A stretch of 64,000 nt of DNA from Euglena gracilis (lineage: Eukaryota > Euglenida > Euglenophyceae > Euglenales): contig CP154957.1 in the NCBI GenBank assembly GCA_039621445.1, forward strand, positions 10,534,409 to 10,598,408. The letters are read 5' to 3'. Shown here in pieces: positions 56,887 through 62,800 of the stretch. The notes under the pieces are model-generated. The model was given only the letters and a program-made list of their open reading frames with translations. It did not search any database and had not been told where the DNA came from. Numbering within the stretch: the stretch's first letter is position 1; each line of letters starts with the position of its first letter. A program made the position numbers and the translations under genes.

Positions 56887-59800
56887 GCGTGTGCGTGTGT
56901 GTTTGTGATTGTGTGTGTGTGTGATTGTGTGTGTGTGTGTGATTGTGTGTGTGTGTGCGTGTGTGTGTGTGTGATTGTGTGTGTGTGCGTGTGTGTGTGC
57001 GCGTGCGCGCGCGTGTGTGTGTGTGTGCGTGAGTGTGTGTGATTGTGTGTGTGTGTGTGATTGTGTGTGTGTGTGATTGTGTGTGTGTGTGATTGTGTGT
57101 GTGTGTGTGACTGTGTGTGTGTGATTGTGTGTGTGTGTGTGTGATTGTGTGTGTGCGTGCGTGCGTGTGTGTGTGTGTGTGATTGTGTGTGTGTGTGTGA
57201 TTGTGTGTGTGTGATTGTGTGTGTATGTGTGCGTGTGTGTGTGGTTGTGTGTGTGTGTGATTGTGTGTGTGTGTGATTGTGTGTGTGTGTGTGATTGTGT
57301 GTGTGTGTGTGATTGTGTGTGTGTGTGTGTGATTGTGTGTGTGTGTGTGTGGTTGTGTGCGTGCGTGCGTGCGTGCGTGCGTGTGTGTGTGTGTGATTGT
57401 GTTTGTGTGTGTGTGTGTGCGTGTGTGTGGTTGTGTGTGTGGGCGGGGATGGTCCCGACCTGAGGCCATCGCTCAAAGTGTCTCCAGTGTCTTTTTTTGC
57501 GCCTTCTTTAGCAATTTTTTTTTCACAGGAATTCCACATTTTGAACCACGCTTTTGCCAACAACAACCATCAACACAAAACCACCCAAGTTTAAAATTTC
57601 TCATTTTTGGGGGTTTTCCAAGGCAGTCTTTCTTTTCAAAAAAAATGTGCCACCTCCTTCATTTAATAGAAACAGAGTTTTTGCTGACCATTTGGTCCCA
57701 ATTTTAGCAACAGGTCCTTTCGGCCTATCCAGTGAGACCCAAAACTAACCCACCTTTGGACATATTCGCTGAAACCCAAATTTAGGCAACGGGTTGCTTG
57801 AAATTGGGGTCCCAAGAGGGGGGATAGATACACCATATGCAGCATGAAATCAACTCCTGTTTTATCCCTTTTTCATGGATTTCAGTTGAGCAGAATAAAT
57901 TGAAAAGGTCATTTTTCAATTTTTTTCAGGCAATTTGGTTCAAAAACACACAAAAAAATTCTCTGGCTCAACATAAAAAGAAAGGCGAAAAATGCAAGAC
58001 GGATATTTGCATTCATTTTCCCCAAATTAATTCTGTATTTTCAGTGGTGTTTTTAATTCAGATTTTGCCCTGGCCCTGCTTGCATTTGGGAGTTGCTTGA
58101 TTTTGGAGGGGTTGTTTAAATAGGGGGGGGGGTAGCACCCACCCTGTAAGGAGCGAAAAAGGCTTCTTCTCAGCAACGCAGCTGCATCCCCAAAATGGGG
58201 AGCTCCATAATATTTTAGCTTCAAGCACGGTTTTTTTCCGACCGCAGCCAATGGCAACAACGGCTAAGAATGGAAGGCTAACCACCCCCCCCCCCCCGCG
58301 CGAAGTTGGGGAGGTGAGTACAGTTTGAGTTTGAGTTTGAGGGTTTTTTTAAAAAAAGAATTGTCAATCAACCTTTTTTTTAGAAAAAAATCTGTATCAT
58401 CCATAAAAGAGCATATATAATATACACACTGTCCCCGGAAAAAATAACAACCGGAAAAATAACAACCCGGAAGGCTTCAGGTCATCAAATCAGGTCAGCG
58501 ACGTCAATATCTGACAGGTCAAAATCGCAGTCAGCGGCATCCGCTGCTGCGAGAGCTGAAAGCATAATAGCACGGGCACTTGCACGTGCCTCCTCCCGCG
58601 ACACAATGTGGACAAGTGCAGGCATAGAACATCCCAAATCCCAGAAGGCTGTTTTAATTCGAGGGGGTTGTTGAAACAATGGCAATTGAAGAGAGCTTGC
58701 ATCCCAGCACAAAGATATGACATCGGGGGTTAATTCCTCGACGGCTCGTGAGAAAAAATAAAACATCCTCTCTTTCAAAATCGGAGCGGACGAAATACAT
58801 GCTTGCTGAACCGCCTCCGTGGTTGGTAAAGACGCCCACAATTGTTCTTTTTGATCATCCCACATTCGATCCACCTTTCTTTTGATGGTTGTGATGGCAA
58901 ACATATCACACGGCTGCCAGACATGAGTTTGACCTGGGGGAAGCGTTTTGAAGACAATTTGAGCGTCTGCTATTTTTTTGTTGCAACGTTGTTGAGAAAA
59001 CACGTTGTGGAGCAGCATCTATGCAAACCAAAGCCCAGCGATTTGTGTAACCCAAAGATTCTTTCTTGGAGCTGATGTGCAAAATCAACCGCTCGACAAA
59101 ACGTGCCCAGGAGGAAGCATTCACAAAGTGTGACTGCGAATTTCCGGAATGATCGCCTTCATGATGGTCCTTTGAAAAGGACCGTCATGACCCTGCTCAA
59201 TCAGGTGGTGAGCATATTGCACGGAGGCATGCGACCGGTCTGTGGTGGCCCCGCCACCCTCTCAGCCAGGCCAAGTGAGAAAGTATCCAAAGAGCCATGG
59301 CGAAGGCGGGGCCTTTACACAGGAAAAAATTTGGAAAAATAACAACCGAAAAAATAACAACCTGAAAGGCTTGGGTTGTTATTTTTTCCGGTTGTTATTT
59401 TTTCCGGGGACAGTAAGTATATATAATTACATAACATATATAAAGTGCATATAATTATGTAATATAATTTTCAACATTATTATTACACATTATATAAGTA
59501 TACATAATTACATAATATTTAAAAAATAAAAAGAGTGTATCTAATCATATGCTATTCCATAAAAGAGTTACACCATAGAATTTCTACCCCTTATTCCCAA
59601 GGTGAGGCCCCTCCCGGCTCCAATTCGCCCTGGCCCCACCATGTTGACCGCCAGCGGCCGGGAGGTCGTTGTCTGGGAGCTGCAGACCGGGGCGGTGTGG
59701 AAGTCGTACAGCCGGGTGGCCCCCCACGACGTCACCCCCAGCCCACCCCTGGCTCTCGGCCCTCCGGCCCTTCCTCGGCCCGGCCCCAAGTTTCTGGCAT

Positions 59801-62800
59801 GGTTGGGGAAGGCGTACCCGTGCACCTCGTCTGGCCAGCGTGCACCTTGTTTTGTCGTGTCGTGTCAGCGTGCCGGCCAATGTTCCCCGGTCGGAGGCGG
59901 TGGTGCCATTTTTTTATACCAAAACTCGCCGCCTCGGCCCCCGAAAGCGAACGGCAAGCCGACGTATGTGAGAGCATCTAACCAACCCAGGTGACTCTCC
60001 TGGTTGAACCGTGGCATGTCAGGTGTTCTTAAATACCTACAGCGCACACGTTGTGCCGAATTGTGGTTCGTCAGGTTGTTGCTTCAGGGTTCGCAGTACC
60101 CCCCCCCGTAGGAGCTGGACTGCAGCTAGTCCAAACTTGGCTTTTGGAATCCTAGTATAATATCCTATGTATGGTATCCTAGTGGCTCCCCGGGGTCTGC
60201 TAAGCAGGACTGGCTGGTGGGAAATTTTTTCCAGTGACTGTCAGACTGGTGCGAAGCGGCGAAAAAAATTTGGGACCCCAAAAATTTGCCAAAAATGCCC
60301 ATTTTTGGCCATTTTTGGGGGGGGGTTTCTGTAATAAAATTAGCCAAAAAAATCTGATTGAAAATCTCGTTTCCGCCTTGCACACAGCCCAGAGGAATTT
60401 TTTTAATCGGGGGGGGGGGGTATTTTGATTATTTTGACATTTGGGGAGGGGGGTTCTTGCTGATGGCTTTTTTCCGGCATCTAGCAAAATGGCTAGCCAG
60501 TGGACCCCCCGGGTCCTTACCCGCCCCCCCCCCCGGGCAATTGACGCCCCCGGGCAATTGACGCCCCCGGGCAATTGACGCCCCCGGGCAATTGTCACCC
60601 CTGGCTGTGCCGGCCAATTTGTCACCCCGGGAAATTGTCACCCCCGTCCGTGCTGCCCAATTTGTCACCCCCCACCACAGAAGATGTTTGTGAACTTTCT
60701 TTTCGCCGACACGACTCGATTGATCCTCTATTTCGCTAGAACGTGCTGAGAAATGTCACATACCAAATGTTCTGCACAATATCACAAACATAGCTTCATT
60801 TTTGCGTGTTCACTGGTGTTTCAGATGGTGTTTTTGGTCATTTGGATTTAATGTGGCCTACATGGGTGGGCAATTGACGCCCCCGGGCAATTGACGCCCC
60901 CGGGCAATTGTCCCCCCCCTCTGTGCCGGCCAAATTGTCACCCCGGGAAATTGTCACCCCCCTCCGTGCTGCCCGATTTGTCACGCGACAATTGCCCGGG
61001 GGGGGGGGGGGCGGGTAAGCAATAATCCTGGGGCCCACAAAAATAATGCGCAAATATTTTGGTTTCAGTCTGTAATTTATGTTTGTTCATTTACCAATTT
61101 TTATGCGGCAACAACACAACACAATGGTGCAATCAAACTTTTGGTAAGTCATAACCAGACACTTACTTCCGACCAGGGTCGACAGGGTCGACCAGGGCCG
61201 ACTATCATTTTCAAGACCCCCGTAGGTGGGGGTTCCGACCAGGGCTGACCAGGGCCAACCAGGGCCAACCAGGGCCGACCCGGGCCGACTTTGCCTCTTG
61301 TTTGCCGATTGTGCCCATAGGAGATGGTGGACAAGGTCTTTCCTAGCTTGCGTCTTTTTGGCCATTATTGCCATCATTACCCATTTCTCCCCATTTTTGC
61401 CCACTTTGGTCCACATTTGCCCACTTTTCGCCATTTTTGGTCCATTTTTGCCTCTTTGTCTTTTGGTCCATCTTTTGCCCCTTTGTCTTTTGGTCCATCT
61501 TTCGTCCACTTTTGCCACTTTTTTTTGTCTATTTCCACAGGTTCAAGGAAGATGCAAGTAAAGAGGAGAAGGATGTGACCAAAAGTGTCAAAACAGCAGT
61601 CAAAATCAAAATGACCAAAAGTCACCAAACAATCAGCAGAAGCAGCCTCAAGCGGGCAACAGTAGCCAAAAAAAGCAGCAGAAAGAGCCTGAAGTGGACA
61701 AAAGTTGGCAAAGGTCACAAAAAAGGGGCAAAAGCAGCCTCAAGTGGTCGAAAACAGTCAAGCCCAACAAAAAGTGACCAAAAGAAGTCCAAAAGCAGCA
61801 AAAAAGTGCCAAAAGTCGGCCAAAGTGCTGGGAAAAAAACCCCAAAAGCAGTCAAAAACAGCAAAAAAAAAAGGCCAAAATTTGGCAAAAGTGGCCAAAA
61901 ACAATCAAAAGCAGCAAAAAGGGACAACGATGTGGTCAAAGAGTGTCCAAGTGGCCAAAGGTGTCCAAAAGGCCAAAGTTGCTTCAAAGTAGCAAAAAAG
62001 TGGGCAAAGGTGGTAACAAGAAAACACATACAGCACCCAAAATTGGCAGAGAGTGGCCAAAAGTTGAAAATAGTGGCGAGAAGCAGTCAAGAGCAGCAGA
62101 AAACTGGCAAAAGTCAGCGAAGGCGGTGAAAAGCAGTCCGAAGCAGCAAAAAGTGTTCCAAAAGTCGGCAAATGTGGCCAAAAGCACACAAAAGCATCAA
62201 AAAGCAGTCAAAAGTCGGCAATAGTGGCCAAAATCAATCAAAAGTCAGCAAACGTGGCCAGAAGCAGTCAAAAGCATTAAAAAAGCGGCCAAAAGTCGGC
62301 AACGGTGGTCAAAAGCAGCAAACGAGGAAGGGGCCCAAAGGCAGTCAAAAAGCAGCAGAAAGTGGCAACGAAGTGGCCCGTGGCGTATGCGCATTTTTTG
62401 TTGGCACACCCCAACCTATGGCCTACCAGGACTGGCTGTGGCATCAAAATGGGAAGTGACCAAAGGTGCCTGGTCATGACCCGCACCCGGCATGCCTTTC
62501 TCCCAACAAAGTGGCCCGCCTTGCGTTTGAGTTGGCTCACCATTTCCAATTCCACCGGCAGTGGGCTGGCCGCGGCCATTTGCTGCAATCAGGCTTCCTT
62601 GGGCATTGGGTGGGACAACGTTGTGTGCAATGTGGTCCTGGGGTTGGGGCTCTCCTTTGTGCTCTGGGACCGCAGAAAATTGAAGCAAAAGCTTTCACAG
62701 CTTAGCCTGGGAGAGGTGGTCATTCTTTTCACTGGGAGAATTTTCGCCTCTTGGAGGCTCCAATGAACAATAAATAAATAAATAAATGAATAAATAAAAT

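Noticed and set aside
56736-57566. 276-residue and 224-residue His/Thr-rich frames on the - strand
   Set aside because: Same artefact of the GT microsatellite.
60530-61015. Regularly spaced short repeats that could be mistaken for a CRISPR array
   Set aside because: Spacers are themselves repeated, the arrays are bounded by inverted ends, there are no cas genes and the DNA is eukaryotic.
61368-62129. 253-residue Lys/Ser-rich frame resembling a histone-tail or nucleolar protein
   Set aside because: It coincides exactly with a degenerate tandem repeat and its inverted partner; the N-terminal part is the pyrimidine half of the repeat.
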